DNA of 63,009 nucleotides from Bacteroidaceae bacterium (GTDB lineage Bacteria > Bacteroidota > Bacteroidia > Bacteroidales > Bacteroidaceae), in contig JAFXZK010000014.1 of the NCBI GenBank assembly GCA_017541265.1, forward strand, positions 1 to 63,009, given 5' to 3'. Shown here one piece after another: positions 39,301 through 47,830 of this stretch (position 1 is its first letter; each line of letters starts with the position of its first letter). A program made the position numbers and the translations under genes. The notes under the pieces were generated by a model. That model made no database searches. It worked only from the letters and a program-made list of their open reading frames with translations, and was not told the origin of the DNA.

Positions 39301-41127
39301 ATGATGAAAAGGATTCTTCTATATCTCTGGTTTGCAGTCTGTTGTCTTGGCATCAAGGCAGCCACCGTAGCCCGTTACAACGGCAGTCGCATCTTTTGGG
39401 ATGCACGCACGCCTGTCACCGTCTTCAGCAGTGGCGGCTATGCACGGATGATAGAACTCAGCGACGGACGACTGCTGGCTTGCTGCGAGAGCGGCGGCAT
39501 CAAGATAAGCTTCTCCACGAACAAAGGCAGAACATGGTCCTCTCCCACCCTTATCGCGCCCAATGCCAACAACACGCCCAACTGCGTGCCTGACCTCGTG
39601 CAGCTCACCGACGGCACCATCATCGTCGGCTACAATCCCCGTCCTTCGACGCCTTACACCGAGGACCGGCGCTTCGGCATCCGTGTACGACGGAGCACCG
39701 ACAGCGGCAGGACTTGGAGCGAGGAGATATTTGTTTATGATGCCGACTACATCTTTGAGAACGGATGCTGGGAACCCTCCTTCCTTGAGCTGCCAAGCGG
39801 CGAACTTCAGCTTTACTTCGCCGACGAGAGTCCCTACACGACAACAGGCGAACAGCAGATATCGCTCTGCCGCAGCTTCGACGGCGGGTTGACATGGACA
39901 GAGCCGCAGCGCATCTCCTATCGCAGCGGTTATCGCGACGGTATGCCTGTGCCTGTGTTGCTTGGCGACGGGAAGACAATCGTGGTTGCTATCGAAGACA
40001 ACGGTTGGAGCGGCGTAGGTGATTTTGTGCCGACGACGATACGCACCACACTTACCAACAACTGGAAGAACAACTTCTACGTCAGCGGAACGAGCAGCCA
40101 GCGCAACCGCAGCATCAACCACAACTACTGCCCCGTAGCCAAAGGCGGCGCCCCCTATCTGCGTGTCTTGCCAAACGGCGAAACAGTCCTCTCGCACCAA
40201 TCCACCTACGGCGACGGCGACAATATGAAGATGTACGTCTATGTAGGCAACAAGCAGGCAAAGGACTTCAAGGCGATGTCCCGACCATTCTATCAAGGCA
40301 CGACGAAAGGCTGCTGGTGGAACTCACTCGCTGTCATCGACACAGGCATCGTGGTTGCTGTCGGCGGACTGGACGGCAAGATTGCGATGGTGAAAGGCTA
40401 CCCCATGAAGCAGTTCATGGCACCTTACGCCTCACAGCTCACCGATGGCCGCCTCACGTCCGACGACACCTACTATAACACCTCTGCACGACAGGTTCCG
40501 ATGGGCAACGAGACGGGAACATTCTCGTATGCAGACTTTGCCTACGACATCGACAATCTATACATGACCTGTCTTGTCTATCGTCGCAATGCCAGCTCAG
40601 AGGAGCCTTTCCCCGATGGTGTCAACTTCTATGTGGAGAGCAAGGGAGCCAGCACAAACACACCTTCAAGCACAGCCTACTGGTTCAGCATGTTGCCCAA
40701 CGGCACCCTAAGTGTCAGCCAAGGCAATGGAAAGGATTGGGTGCAAACCGACTTGCCAACGGTCAATGTAGCCAGCGTCGTTGCCTCTTCAAACTATCGT
40801 CTGGAATTAGCCGTTCCCTGGTCAGCCATTGGTCTCAGTGCCGCACCTGTCGGAGGAAGTTTGAGTGTCAACCTTGAAATACTTACAGGCGACGGCACCC
40901 AGCAACTTGTAGAGTGCATCCCCGATGCATCACCGACAAAGCCCGCAACATGGATGCCACTGAAGCTTATTGAGACTGACGAGACAAAGATAATCACCCC
41001 AAATGCTTCCGCCAGCCTCCGGCAAGAGAGGGAACACATCTACAATCTTGCCGGGCAACAAGTAACGAAAAGCTACAATGGCATAATTGTCCAGAAAGGG
41101 AAGAAAACTCTAATCCCTAATCCTTAA
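39301..41127 (+). CDS. exo-alpha-sialidase-type BNR-repeat glycosidase
   Basis: A 608-residue protein with signal peptide (MMKRILLYLWFAVCCLGIKA) and BNR/Asp-box repeats: STNKGRTWSSPT, STDSGRTWSE and SFDGGLTWTEP, in a six-bladed propeller extending to about residue 380. Residues about 395-560 form a CBM9-like domain (YADFAYDIDNLYMTC ... YRLELAVPWSAIG). The C-terminus has the recurring motif (HIYNLAGQQV ... GKKTLIPNP). The last residues LIPNP are encoded by a TAATCCT repeat, replacing the usual basic end. True sialidase activity is uncertain because the FRIP motif is not obvious (RRFGIRVRRS is in its place); related exo-acting BNR families remain possible. Confidence 0.82.
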   Translation: MMKRILLYLWFAVCCLGIKAATVARYNGSRIFWDARTPVTVFSSGGYARMIELSDGRLLACCESGGIKISFSTNKGRTWSSPTLIAPNANNTPNCVPDLVQLTDGTIIVGYNPRPSTPYTEDRRFGIRVRRSTDSGRTWSEEIFVYDADYIFENGCWEPSFLELPSGELQLYFADESPYTTTGEQQISLCRSFDGGLTWTEPQRISYRSGYRDGMPVPVLLGDGKTIVVAIEDNGWSGVGDFVPTTIRTTLTNNWKNNFYVSGTSSQRNRSINHNYCPVAKGGAPYLRVLPNGETVLSHQSTYGDGDNMKMYVYVGNKQAKDFKAMSRPFYQGTTKGCWWNSLAVIDTGIVVAVGGLDGKIAMVKGYPMKQFMAPYASQLTDGRLTSDDTYYNTSARQVPMGNETGTFSYADFAYDIDNLYMTCLVYRRNASSEEPFPDGVNFYVESKGASTNTPSSTAYWFSMLPNGTLSVSQGNGKDWVQTDLPTVNVASVVASSNYRLELAVPWSAIGLSAAPVGGSLSVNLEILTGDGTQQLVECIPDASPTKPATWMPLKLIETDETKIITPNASASLRQEREHIYNLAGQQVTKSYNGIIVQKGKKTLIPNP

Positions 41128-41160
41128 TCTTTAATCCTTAATCCTTATTCCCTAATCCTT
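41105..41160. repeat. 7-bp-period TTAATCC repeat at convergent gene ends
   Basis: Seven to eight units of CTAATCC/TTAATCC/TTAATCT. It contains the stop codons of both the sialidase (41127) and, on the other strand, the LolD-type ATPase (41145). Confidence 0.88.
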
Positions 41161-41798
41161 CCGTCCTGCATACAAATCTTTTGGTCGGCAAGGTCGGCAA
41201 GCTGTTCGTCGTGGGTGACGATGACGAATGTTTGTCCCATCTTGTCGCGGAGGTCAAAGAAGAGGCGGTGCAGCTCCTGCTTGTTCTGGGTATCAAGGGA
41301 ACCACTCGGCTCATCGGCAAAGACCACATCGGGCTTGTTGACAAGCGCACGGGCAACGGCAACACGCTGCTTCTCGCCACCGGAGAGTTCGTTGGGCTTG
41401 TGTGAGGCACGGTCTGCTAGTCCCATGAAAGCAAGCAGTTCTTCGGCACGCTGTCGCGCCTCGCGCCTTGAAGTGCCGCCAATGAGGGCTGGCATCATCA
41501 CATTCTCCAAGGCGGTAAACTCGGGCAGAAGCTGATGGAACTGGAACACGAAGCCCATGTGCTTGTTGCGGAAAGCAGAACGCTTGGCATCGCTAAGCTT
41601 CATCACGTCAATGCCGTCGATGATGACGCTGCCGCTGTCAGCCTTGTCGAGCGTTCCCATTATCTGCAAGAGGGTTGTCTTTCCTGCACCGCTTGCACCA
41701 ACGATGCTTACCACCTTGCCCCGTTCTATGTCGAGGTCGATGCCCTTGAGCACTTCGAGGCTGCCGAAGCTCTTCCTTATGCCAATTATCTTTATCAT
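41145..41798 (-). CDS. LolD/MacB-type ABC transporter ATP-binding protein
   Basis: A 217-residue ATPase: Walker A GASGAGKT (about 34-41), Q-loop [18 protein letters not shown], signature [15 protein letters not shown], Walker [13 protein letters not shown] and THD switch. The [21 protein letters not shown] pattern is typical of LolD, which releases lipoproteins from the inner membrane, and of MacB-like exporters. No LolC/E or MacB membrane partner is adjacent. Its start overlaps the stop of the antiporter-subtilisin ORF by four bases (ATGA), so it is translationally coupled to that unlikely partner. Confidence 0.9.
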   Translation of the reverse strand: MIKIIGIRKSFGSLEVLKGIDLDIERGKVVSIVGASGAGKTTLLQIMGTLDKADSGSVIIDGIDVMKLSDAKRSAFRNKHMGFVFQFHQLLPEFTALENVMMPALIGGTSRREARQRAEELLAFMGLADRASHKPNELSGGEKQRVAVARALVNKPDVVFADEPSGSLDTQNKQELHRLFFDLRDKMGQTFVIVTHDEQLADLADQKICMQDGRIRE

Positions 41799-44700
41799 CT
41801 TAAAACCTTTTTGCCGTTAATTATATTGATGCCCTTTTGTGGTTTGCTTAGGCGCTGACCCGCAAGATTATAGATGTCATTTTGAATTGTGGATTCTGAA
41901 TTCTGAATTGTCTCAAGCCCATCGTAGTGTCCCATCAGATAGTTGAGGCCAGCCTCGGCATCTATCTCACCATATCCGTAATCGTTGTTGGGATAGACGA
42001 GCGAAGGGTTGGGACGGCGACAAGTAGCTTGGAAGGCTTCGATGGCCTGCTCCCGTGTCAGCGTCGGAATGGCCTCCATCCATTGGGCTATGATGCCTGC
42101 AACAATGGGGCACGACATGCTTGTTCCCTTCTGTGAAGACCAAGCATAGCTACGACCGTTGAAGATATAGCGGGCCACGTCATATTCCATCATATAGTCG
42201 TCGGGGTTCATCTCTGAATAAAAGCTGTTGAAGCCTGCCACGATGTTGGTGCCGGGCGCAAGCACATCGGGCTTGATGTTTCCTGTAAGCGTGGGACCAC
42301 GGCTGCTGTAGGTGGCAACATCGCCGCCACTCCCCCATTCGTCTTCGTTCCAGACACCGTCGCAGTCAAAGAAGCCTGTCCTGTACGATGTGGCGCCAAC
42401 GCAGATGACGCTTGGGTCGGAACCCGGGAAGTGGATGTTGTGCGTCGATTCTGCATCCTGATAGTCGGGATACTCTGCTTTGCTCTGGAGGTAGCCCAGT
42501 TGTTGATACACCTCCACTTCCGCCTCCTCGCCATCGATGCCGATGCCTATTTGCATATTCAGGAGGTGTCCCTTGCTTATCTTGTTAATCACGACATCGG
42601 TCACCAGCTGCTCTTCGTCATAGCACGAGGGATAGCTGCCGAATATGAGTTCGAAGGTCAGGTCGCCTGCGGTGATGGTGTCTGTGAGCAAGCTGTCCTT
42701 GGTGGCAAGGACTGTCTCGATGGGCATTTCATAGTTGAGATACGACTCTGTGGGAGAAGACATGAAGTCGAGACACACCTTGAAGTCGCCACGACTGCCC
42801 AGCATCATGTAGGTGGTCTTGCCAGACGTTTGGATGAGGGAAGCGACACGCTGCTTTCCCACGGGCTTGTGCATATAGGTGCCATAGATATGTTGGTTGC
42901 CTGCCGCGGCGCAGATGAGGCGGCCAGGACGCACCAGGCTGTCGAGGACGGTGCTGTAGAGCTGTGCCTCGCCCCAGAGGTCTTCGTGTGAGCCTTCGCT
43001 GAAACTGATGACACAAGGCTTGTTGACGCTGTCGGCATAGCGGAAGATGTATTCAAAGCCAAGCAGGTCTATGGCTGAGCCATAGAGGTCCCACAGAGAG
43101 TCCGGCACCAGTTCCTTGTCGCTGGATACGGCATTGGAAACAAGGCAGATGTCTGCATCGGGCGCCATACCGATATAAGGCGAATCGTACCCACTGCCTG
43201 CCGCCGTGCTTGCGGTGTGTGTGCCATGATACTGCAAGCGGCTGTCGGAGGAACAAGCCTTGCGAAGCACATCAGCACTGGAGGTATAGGCAGTTCCCAC
43301 AGGGAGTTCCATGCCATAGGCAAGCGTTTCTCCCCCTAAAGGGGGTTGGGGGGTCTCGAAGTCCAGCATGTCCCAAAAGGAGCGGATGCGGTAGGTATCG
43401 AGGTTGCGGCTGTAGAATGTGGGATTGGTCAGGTCGAAGCCTATGTCCATCACGCCCACCACGACGCCTCTGCCTGTATATGCCGAGCGCGAAGCTGTAG
43501 CGGTGCGTAGGAGGTCGGAACGTGTGATGATGGCCGACGTGTCGGTAAAGGCTTCACAAGTCCTGCCGCATTCGATGCGTGTCACCTCTGGCCGGAGGGA
43601 AAGCGATACAAGCTCCGACTTGGGGACAGCTGCAGCATAGATGTTTCCCCAATGAGCATATGTACGGCAGCCGTGCTCACGCAATACCTCCTCGCTGGAG
43701 CATTGCACAAGGGTAAGCAAGCCCCCTCCCCGCTCCCCCTTTGGGGGAGTGCCACTTCTGCCGCTGTCTCGCTGCTTAAAGTCCTCCCCCAAAGGAGGAG
43801 CGAGGAGGGGGCTGTATGCTTTCAGCCTCACCATCGGCGACATCTTGTCGAAGCGCGGATGCTGCGCAGAAACTGTTGATAATTGAGAATTGAAAATTGA
43901 AAATTGAGAAAGGAGCAAGAGCAACACTGCTGCCGTGCGCCTTACGGTAAAGAGCCAACGGCGAATCAAGCCGCCAAGGGAACGCGGCTGACGCTGTACA
44001 GCTGTGCCGTTGGGCGTAAAGACAGACAAACTCTCCTGAGGTTCGCCCCACTGGTCAGGGAAGAGAAGCATGACATTGGTATGGCTGAAGTGGCGGTGAA
44101 TGAGCATCGGCAACTCCTCGAAGCTGTCCTGATAGGAAATGAAGCCCGGCCTGGCTGTGACAGCCACGAACATGCAGTTGAGCTTCATGTCACGCTTGAG
44201 GTCGATGAACTGCGACCATTGTTCCATTTCGGCATAGTGCGAGCGGACATGACTGTGCTTCTGCTCCATATATCCTTTTATATAAGGTAAAGTGTCAGGG
44301 TGGGCATTGTATTCCAAATGACAGTCGAGTTCCTCGCCTATGCGGCAGATATGCTCAAGCCATTTGTAGAAGCCGACCTCGTATTCTGCTTTCTGTGGGA
44401 CGGCGATAACCACGCGCCGGATTGTTCCGGGTGGCACGGTGTTGCGAACCGCCATTACTTCGCGGTGGCTGCCGCTCACCACATTATCAATAACAGAACC
44501 AAGCGAGGACTTTGTCCCCTCGGACGTACGGTCGTTCAGGCATAGGATGACCTCACCACATTCATACTCGCTCATCGTATGCAGAATGCCGCCGGCAATG
44601 TTGGTGCTCACGCGGTTGAGCGTTGCCATAGGCACGTCGGCAGCTGCGGCTATCATCTGTGCCTTTTCGAGCAGCTGACGTCCTCGGCGATGCGTGTCAT

Positions 44701-46072
44701 CCATTGTCGGTTGCCCTTTGTCATCAACCTTTTGCCCGTTGTCGTAAGCGACACAGAGTCCCATCAGGCTGTCGGGGATGAAGGGATTGCGAATGAGGAT
44801 GGCAAACTGCGTCATCACATCCACATTGTCCTCCTGGCTGTAGGTGATGAGGCACTTGCCGTGATAGGAGCCTCGGTTGTCCTCGAAAGAAGTATCACTC
44901 AAAGCCAGTTGCTTGGCTCCGCGACTTGTGGCAAAACCGCTCAGTATGCAACTGAAGAGAATCAGCATGACTGTGGCGCCCAGAATCTCGTCGCTCATAA
45001 GCTGCACGCCTGGTGCTGTGCCGATGGTGACTATGGCAAGAGCACCGGCTGCATGGGCATTGGTCAGCCCAAACATCAGCCACATGCCGTGCCTGTTCTC
45101 GCCCATCGTCCACGCCATAATTGCCGAGGCAAGCAACTTGGAAAGTGTTCCTGTCACAACTATTATGGCAATAAGCCAATACGTCTCGGGGTGATGGACA
45201 AGGATGCCAAGGTCGATAATCATGCCAACGCCTATGAGGAAGTAAGGGATGAACAGAGCATTGCCCACAAACTCGAGGCGCGACATCAGGGGACTCGTCT
45301 TCGGGATGAGACGGTTGACTATCAAGCCCGCGAGGAAAGCACCCAGCAGCCCTTCCAACCCCACCATCTTGGCCAACGAAGCGCTGAGGAAGACGGTTGC
45401 CAGAATGAAGATAAACTGCATGACTCCGTCTTCGTAGCGGCGCATGAACCAGCGTCCGAGGCGAGGGAAGACAAGAATGGCGAAGACAACATAAGCCACA
45501 CAGCTGAACAGCCACAAAGCCATACGCACGAACGACCAGTCTGGGCTTTGCCTGCCCACCACGAGAGCCAGCACAAACAGGGCGGCAAAGAGGGCAAAGG
45601 CGGTTGCTACAACACTCACGACCACTACCCTGTGACGGTTCAGGCCATAGCGTCCCACAATAGGATAGCTCACGAGCGTATGGCTGGCATAAATGCAGGC
45701 CAGAAGAATACTGGTGGCCAGGCTGTAGTGCAAGAGCCACAGACTCGTCGTGATGCCCAAGACGAAGGGTATGGAGAAGGTGAGTATGCCGAAACGAAGT
45801 CCGCTGTGCCCGTAGTGTTCCACGCTCCCCACTTCCAGCTCCAAGCCTGCAAGGAACATGATATAGTAGATGCCCACCTGACCGAAAAGCTCGAATGAGC
45901 AGTCGTGCGCCAGCAGGTTGAAGCCGTACGGCCCGACAAGGATGCCCGCCAGGATAAGTCCTATGACGGGCGGCACACGGAGCTGTCTGAGCAGTAGCGG
46001 CGCAAACAATATGATGCACAGCACCACAAAGAATACCCATGTGGGGTCGGTAATGAGGGCTGAAGTGTTCAT
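41795..46072 (-). CDS. cation/proton antiporter fused in frame to an S8 subtilisin-like protease
   Basis: One open frame from ATG 46072 (a TTG at 46084 lies in the promoter), 1425 residues. Residues about 1-400 are a CPA2/Kef-type antiporter with about twelve helices ([19 protein letters not shown]) and about 420-700 a USP-like cytoplasmic tail. Then, without a stop, comes a second secretion signal ([18 protein letters not shown] ... VSAQ) and an S8 protease with Asp in [15 protein letters not shown], His in [14 protein letters not shown] and Ser in [13 protein letters not shown], ending with the sorting motif [14 protein letters not shown] at 43969 could start the protease separately (724 residues). 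Normally these are two genes. Four repeat-derived stretches lie inside the protease part. Confidence 0.85.
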   Translation of the reverse strand: MNTSALITDPTWVFFVVLCIILFAPLLLRQLRVPPVIGLILAGILVGPYGFNLLAHDCSFELFGQVGIYYIMFLAGLELEVGSVEHYGHSGLRFGILTFSIPFVLGITTSLWLLHYSLATSILLACIYASHTLVSYPIVGRYGLNRHRVVVVSVVATAFALFAALFVLALVVGRQSPDWSFVRMALWLFSCVAYVVFAILVFPRLGRWFMRRYEDGVMQFIFILATVFLSASLAKMVGLEGLLGAFLAGLIVNRLIPKTSPLMSRLEFVGNALFIPYFLIGVGMIIDLGILVHHPETYWLIAIIVVTGTLSKLLASAIMAWTMGENRHGMWLMFGLTNAHAAGALAIVTIGTAPGVQLMSDEILGATVMLILFSCILSGFATSRGAKQLALSDTSFEDNRGSYHGKCLITYSQEDNVDVMTQFAILIRNPFIPDSLMGLCVAYDNGQKVDDKGQPTMDDTHRRGRQLLEKAQMIAAAADVPMATLNRVSTNIAGGILHTMSEYECGEVILCLNDRTSEGTKSSLGSVIDNVVSGSHREVMAVRNTVPPGTIRRVVIAVPQKAEYEVGFYKWLEHICRIGEELDCHLEYNAHPDTLPYIKGYMEQKHSHVRSHYAEMEQWSQFIDLKRDMKLNCMFVAVTARPGFISYQDSFEELPMLIHRHFSHTNVMLLFPDQWGEPQESLSVFTPNGTAVQRQPRSLGGLIRRWLFTVRRTAAVLLLLLSQFSIFNSQLSTVSAQHPRFDKMSPMVRLKAYSPLLAPPLGEDFKQRDSGRSGTPPKGERGGGLLTLVQCSSEEVLREHGCRTYAHWGNIYAAAVPKSELVSLSLRPEVTRIECGRTCEAFTDTSAIITRSDLLRTATASRSAYTGRGVVVGVMDIGFDLTNPTFYSRNLDTYRIRSFWDMLDFETPQPPLGGETLAYGMELPVGTAYTSSADVLRKACSSDSRLQYHGTHTASTAAGSGYDSPYIGMAPDADICLVSNAVSSDKELVPDSLWDLYGSAIDLLGFEYIFRYADSVNKPCVISFSEGSHEDLWGEAQLYSTVLDSLVRPGRLICAAAGNQHIYGTYMHKPVGKQRVASLIQTSGKTTYMMLGSRGDFKVCLDFMSSPTESYLNYEMPIETVLATKDSLLTDTITAGDLTFELIFGSYPSCYDEEQLVTDVVINKISKGHLLNMQIGIGIDGEEAEVEVYQQLGYLQSKAEYPDYQDAESTHNIHFPGSDPSVICVGATSYRTGFFDCDGVWNEDEWGSGGDVATYSSRGPTLTGNIKPDVLAPGTNIVAGFNSFYSEMNPDDYMMEYDVARYIFNGRSYAWSSQKGTSMSCPIVAGIIAQWMEAIPTLTREQAIEAFQATCRRPNPSLVYPNNDYGYGEIDAEAGLNYLMGHYDGLETIQNSESTIQNDIYNLAGQRLSKPQKGINIINGKKVLR
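41879..41913. repeat. 7-bp-period repeat in the subtilisin C-terminal linker
   Basis: GAATTGTGGATTCTGAATTC-type units, read on the minus strand as [12 protein letters not shown] directly before the C-terminal sorting motif. Confidence 0.75.
43331..43356. repeat. small palindromic element in the subtilisin gene
   Basis: TCCCCCTAAAGGGGG palindrome plus TTGGGGGG, read in frame on the minus strand as TPQPPLGGE between the catalytic Asp and His regions. Confidence 0.65.
43721..43812. repeat. paired palindromic element in the subtilisin gene
   Basis: GCCCCCTCCCCGCTCCCCC-TTTGGGGGAGTGC, a 28-base spacer, then the inverted partner CTCCCCCAAAGGAGGAGC-GAGGAGGGGGC. Translated on the minus strand as LLAPPLGE ... 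[12 protein letters not shown] in the protease pro-region. Confidence 0.88.
43876..43910. repeat. 7-bp-period repeat at the subtilisin signal peptide
   Basis: AATTGAGAATTGAAAATTGA-type units. On the minus strand they encode [11 protein letters not shown], the second half of the internal signal sequence at the antiporter/protease junction. Confidence 0.82.
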
Positions 46073-46081
46073 AATTGGGCG

Positions 46082-46089
46082 CAAAGGTA
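46082..46089 (-). promoter_or_regulatory. -7 promoter element of the antiporter-subtilisin gene
   Basis: TACCTTTG on the minus strand (TAnnTTTG), 10 bases before the ATG at 46072. The spacing is short, so the leader would be almost absent. Confidence 0.6.
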
Positions 46090-46145
46090 CAAAATTATTT
46101 TCATTCCAACAACAATCACCTCAATTATTGCTCCATATTCATTAA

Positions 46146-46332
46146 GCGTTTCAAAGTTGCGTTTTGTTTTCATTTTTATTGAGGCAGCGAAGGAGTAGTT
46201 AAAGTATATATATAGTATATATATATAATATATTAATATATAATTATTTATAATAATAAATAATACATATTTACTCTCTTTCTCAAAGCTTTGACCTAAT
46301 GCAAAAGAAAACAAAACGCAACTTTGCAACGC
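46146..46332. repeat. 187-bp AT-rich element with 26-bp terminal inverted repeats
   Basis: The left arm 46146-46171 and right arm 46307-46332 are reverse complements with one mismatch; the inner 20 bases (CAAAGTTGCGTTTTGTTTTC) match perfectly. The core (46200-46270) is almost pure A/T with ATATATATA runs. No open frame of interest lies inside and no clear target duplication was seen. It could be a small non-autonomous element or a large hairpin. Confidence 0.72.
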
Positions 46333-46372
46333 ACACCGGGAAGAACCGCCTCAAATGTTTTGCAATGGCACC

Positions 46373-46460
46373 AGGCACGCCTAACTTGCGATTTAGGCAC
46401 GCCTAGTTGGCAATTTAGGCACGCCTAGTTGGCAATTTAGGCGTGCCTAATTTATCAACT
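46373..46460. repeat. 22-bp-period repeat array (family B), 4 units
   Basis: Units start at 46373, 46395, 46417 and 46439, core AGGCACGCCTAGTTGGCAAT. Shares its core with 22444-22509. Together with the inverted-repeat element and the promoter it fills the 513-bp gap between the antiporter and asd genes. Confidence 0.9.
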
Positions 46461-46540
46461 ATCCCTATGTTTTTCATCAAAAACACACACCATAAGCAAT
46501 TATTTTGAATTATGTATTTTGAATTTTGAATTGCTTGTCG

Positions 46541-46548
46541 TACCTTTG
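46541..46548 (+). promoter_or_regulatory. -7 promoter element of asd
   Basis: TACCTTTG with TTTG 19 bases upstream (46518-46521), matching the Bacteroidetes -33/-7 layout, 50 bases before the asd ATG. Confidence 0.75.
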
Positions 46549-46556
46549 CAGCGCAA

Positions 46557-46597
46557 ATAAATTGTAAATTGTAAATTGTAAAATTGTAAATTAAAAG
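46557..46597. repeat. 7-bp-period repeat before asd
   Basis: AAATTGTAAATTGTAAATTG followed by a one-base slip and another unit, ending at AAAAG directly before the asd ATG at 46598. Confidence 0.88.
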
Positions 46598-47605
46598 ATG
46601 CGTGTAGCAATTGTAGGCGCGAGCGGTGCCGTGGGACAGGAGTTCCTGCGCGTACTGGACGAGAGAAATTTCCCCATCGACGAACTGCTGCTCTTCGGCA
46701 GCCAGCGCAGCGCGGGACGTAAATACACCTTCCGGGGCAAGGAGATTGAAGTGAAGCTCCTGCAGCACAACGACGACTTCCGAGGTGTAGACATTGCCTT
46801 TACAAGCGCCGGAGGCGGCACGAGCAAGGAGTTTGCCGAGACCATCACCAAGCACGGAGCCGTGATGATTGACAATTCCAGCGCCTTCCGCATGGACGAG
46901 GACGTGCCTCTCGTAGTGCCTGAATGTAACGCCGAGGACGCTCTCAACCGTCCGCGTGGCATCATCGCCAACCCCAATTGCACGACGATAATGATGGTCG
47001 TTGCCCTGCAAGCCTTGGAGAACCTGTCGCACATCAAGCGCGTACACGTCGCCAGCTATCAGGCCGCGAGCGGCGCAGGCGCAGCAGCAATGGCAGAGCT
47101 GTACGAGCAGTACCGCCAGGTGCTTGCAGGCGAGAAGCCCACCGTCGAGAAGTTCGCCTACCAGCTGGCTTTCAACGTCATCCCACAGATTGACGTCTTC
47201 TGCGACAACGGCTACACGAAAGAGGAGATGAAGATGTACAACGAGACGAAGAAAATCATGCACACTGACTGCGAGGTCAGTGCCATGTGTGTCCGCGTCC
47301 CCAGCCTCCGCTGCCACAGCGAAAGCGTCTGGGCCGAGACAGAGCGTCCCGTCAGCGTTGAAGAGTTCCAGCAGGCCGTCCGCGAAGGAAAGGGGCTGCA
47401 GTTGGAAGACAATCCCTCCTCCCGCTCTTACCCCATGCCCCTCTTCCACGAAGGCTGTGACGATGTCTTTGTGGGCCGTGTCCGCAAGGACCTTGCCAAC
47501 CCCAACGGCATCACTTTCTGGCTCGTCAGCGACCAGATTAAGAAGGGTGCCGCCCTCAACGCCGTGCAGATTGCAGAGTACCTCATCAGCGTAGGCAATA
47601 TATAA
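46598..47605 (+). CDS. asd: aspartate-semialdehyde dehydrogenase
   Basis: A 335-residue Asd, reducing aspartyl phosphate to aspartate semialdehyde on the lysine/DAP, threonine and methionine pathway. N-terminal NADP loop [15 protein letters not shown]; catalytic Cys128 in [10 protein letters not shown]; later [13 protein letters not shown] and the substrate segment [14 protein letters not shown] with His. Complete and of normal length. It has its own promoter and a terminator 46 bases after the stop. Confidence 0.97.
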   Translation: MRVAIVGASGAVGQEFLRVLDERNFPIDELLLFGSQRSAGRKYTFRGKEIEVKLLQHNDDFRGVDIAFTSAGGGTSKEFAETITKHGAVMIDNSSAFRMDEDVPLVVPECNAEDALNRPRGIIANPNCTTIMMVVALQALENLSHIKRVHVASYQAASGAGAAAMAELYEQYRQVLAGEKPTVEKFAYQLAFNVIPQIDVFCDNGYTKEEMKMYNETKKIMHTDCEVSAMCVRVPSLRCHSESVWAETERPVSVEEFQQAVREGKGLQLEDNPSSRSYPMPLFHEGCDDVFVGRVRKDLANPNGITFWLVSDQIKKGAALNAVQIAEYLISVGNI

Positions 47606-47650
47606 TAAGGTATAGCAGACCATAAAAATAAGGTATATTACCAAACTTTT

Positions 47651-47694
47651 AGCCCCTTTATGCTATCCAGAATGATGCGTAAAGGGACTTTTTC
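47651..47694 (+). terminator. intrinsic terminator after asd
   Basis: AGCCCCTTTATGC ... GCGTAAAGGGACT (one mismatch) followed by TTTTT. Confidence 0.8.
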
Positions 47695-47771
47695 ATATAT
47701 ATATTGACATTTTTTTATCAACGGGCAATAAAATAATTGACCATTTCCTTGCACATTATTATAAAAACATA

Positions 47772-47779
47772 TAACTTTG
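47772..47779 (+). promoter_or_regulatory. -7 promoter element of the 1453-residue secreted protein
   Basis: TAACTTTG with TTG 20 bases upstream (47749-47751), 52 bases before the ATG. Confidence 0.72.
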
Positions 47780-47830
47780 GGGCAAAATATGTATAATTAA
47801 CCCAATTTATTAACTTAAAACAAAACAAGT

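Noticed and set aside
46200-46270. Replication origin or plasmid-type origin
   Set aside because: A/T-rich, but no DnaA-box cluster, no dnaA/dnaN neighbours and no iterons; the terminal inverted repeats explain it better.
46069-46329. 86-codon frame rich in I/Y/N across the A/T element
   Set aside because: It only translates ATATAT-type sequence inside the inverted-repeat element; low complexity.
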